Source of the DNA: Arthrobacter sp. ISL-48
GTDB lineage: Bacteria; Actinomycetota; Actinomycetes; Actinomycetales; Micrococcaceae
Assembly (NCBI RefSeq): GCF_018613805.1
Contig: NZ_JAGGPL010000020.1
Span: 1 to 64,000, forward strand
Direction of reading: 5' to 3'
Length of the DNA stretch: 64,000 nt
Each line of letters opens with the position of its first letter. The first letter of the stretch is position 1. The notes below the pieces were generated by a model that saw nothing but the letters and a program-made list of their open reading frames with translations, did no database searches and was not told the DNA's origin. Positions 63,081 to 64,000 of this stretch are shown here, piece by piece. The position numbers and the translations under genes are program-made.

Positions 63081-64000
63081 TCAGACAGTGGTTCCGGGCT
63101 CGGCCAGAGGGTATTCGCGCTGGATCTGCGCCACCTTCGGGTCGTTCTCGTCCGCTCCGTAATCGGAGTGGCGGGTGATGTCCTTCCCGTCGGGAAGCTT
63201 CATGGCCCGGAAGACCAGAGACAGGACGACGGCGACGATGAGGTTTATCGCAAAGGCCACGACAGCGATGTAAACCTGCACATCGGTGCCGGGGATAGCC
63301 GCAATGGAGCCGCCGAAGTTTGCCTTCGTGACCGGGTTGACCACGTTGTAGGCGGCGATGGTGCCGTAGAGGATCCCGGCGGCCCAGCCCGCGAAAAGCG
63401 CCCACCTGTGGAACCAGCGGGTGTAGAGACCAGCCACGATTGCGGGGAATGTCTGCAGGATCCAGATACCGCCCAGGAGCTGCATGTTAATGGCTGTCGA
63501 CTGGTCCATCGCAATGACGAAGATCAGCGCCCCGAACTTCACCACGAGTGAGGCGATCTTGGAGACGCTGGCTTCCTGCCGGGGGGTGGCCTCAGGCTTG
63601 ATCAGGTCCCGGTAGATGTTGCGGGTGAACAGGTTCGCGGCGGCGATCGACATGATCGCGGCCGGAACCAGGGCACCGATGGCGATGGCGGCCAGCGCGA
63701 TCCCGGCGAACCAGGCCGGGAAGTGATCCAGGAACAGTTGCGGCACCACCAGCTGCGGGTTGACAGCACCGTTCAAGTCGATGGGCTTGGTTCCGGCGTA
63801 AATGGCCACGTAGCCCAGCAGCGCCAGGAACCCCAGCATCAGCGAGTACAGCGGCAGCACTGCGGCGTTCTTTCGGATCGTGTTCCGGCTCTTGGTCGCC
63901 AGGACGCCGGTGATCGAGTGCGGATACATGAACAGCGCCAGGGCCGAGCCGAGGGCCAGCGTCCAGTAGGCCGAGTAGCTCGCCGCGCCAGGAATGAAGA
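63081..64000 (-). CDS. Sodium:solute symporter family protein, C-terminal part (5' end outside window)
   Basis: The visible 306 residues are the C-terminal half of an SSS-family symporter, with about seven hydrophobic segments. Characteristic pieces are ALGSALALFMYPHSITGVLA, AIAIGALVPAAIMSIAAANL and GGIWILQTFPAIVAGLYTRWF, which resemble actinobacterial monocarboxylate permeases of the MctC/MctP kind. The tail after the last helix is polar and ends in EPGTTV. The frame runs open to the window edge, so the start is not visible. Substrate assignment to acetate, propionate or pyruvate is inference. Confidence 0.88.
   Translation of the reverse strand, partial: FIPGAASYSAYWTLALGSALALFMYPHSITGVLATKSRNTIRKNAAVLPLYSLMLGFLALLGYVAIYAGTKPIDLNGAVNPQLVVPQLFLDHFPAWFAGIALAAIAIGALVPAAIMSIAAANLFTRNIYRDLIKPEATPRQEASVSKIASLVVKFGALIFVIAMDQSTAINMQLLGGIWILQTFPAIVAGLYTRWFHRWALFAGWAAGILYGTIAAYNVVNPVTKANFGGSIAAIPGTDVQVYIAVVAFAINLIVAVVLSLVFRAMKLPDGKDITRHSDYGADENDPKVAQIQREYPLAEPGTTV

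Overview
The window is GC-rich, densely packed chromosomal DNA from an actinobacterium, most likely an Arthrobacter/Pseudarthrobacter-type member of the Micrococcaceae. The case rests on gene content: a tal-pgi-zwf-opcA-pgl pentose phosphate cluster, RbpA, the uvrC-rapZ-yvcK-whiA block followed by gap-pgk-tpiA-secG, a mycothiol-type maleylpyruvate isomerase, an Eis-type acetyltransferase, a CoaE-GrpB fusion and EF-G2. It looks like a core genome segment. I see no insertion sequence, prophage, CRISPR array, rRNA or tRNA.

Layout. 1-5263 (+): oxidative and non-oxidative pentose phosphate genes. 5216-13177 (-): rbpA, then the lower glycolysis operon gap-pgk-tpiA-secG, sodA, and whiA-yvcK-rapZ. 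13249-24668 (-): uvrC, an acyltransferase, a HAD phosphatase, uvrA, a heterodimeric ABC exporter with a GntR regulator, and a trans-aconitate methyltransferase. 24766-29207 (+): a Ski2-like helicase, a GNAT and a proline iminopeptidase. 29193-35193 (-): an MFS exporter, terC behind a manganese riboswitch, uvrB and coaE. 35216-36410 (+): yigZ-like gene and a GNAT. 36601-39585 (-): rpsA and eis. 39735-40540 (+): an SRPBCC-ArsR pair with two identical operators. 40613-48058: polA, a thioesterase, a reductase, a PiT phosphate transporter and two poorly known genes. 48117-54362: a complete 3-hydroxybenzoate/gentisate catabolic cluster with a divergent IclR regulator. 54385-64000: a VOC protein, yciO, a LigD-type polymerase, an alpha/beta hydrolase, EF-G2, a 50-residue gene, a frameshifted hrpB, a small protein and a truncated sodium/solute symporter.

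How the genes work together. Sugar phosphates pass through Zwf/OpcA, Pgl and Tal, and through Pgi/TpiA/Gap/Pgk. UvrA, UvrB, UvrC and PolA form one nucleotide excision repair set dispersed over 30 kb. In the aromatic cluster, 3-hydroxybenzoate is imported, hydroxylated to gentisate, ring-opened to maleylpyruvate, isomerised and hydrolysed to fumarate and pyruvate.

Most interesting signals: (1) about fifteen genes, including uvrA, uvrB, uvrC, polA and coaE, have a TAnnnT -10 hexamer ending 6-7 bases before the start codon, which predicts leaderless mRNAs; (2) two matching palindromes frame the IclR-controlled gentisate genes; (3) two TGCAAC-N6-GTTGCA operators precede the SRPBCC-ArsR pair; (4) a yybP-ykoY-type manganese riboswitch precedes terC; (5) a perfect 15-bp hairpin lies just inside a leaderless MFS mRNA; (6) a 50-residue gene has its own ribosome binding site; (7) hrpB carries a single-base frameshift.
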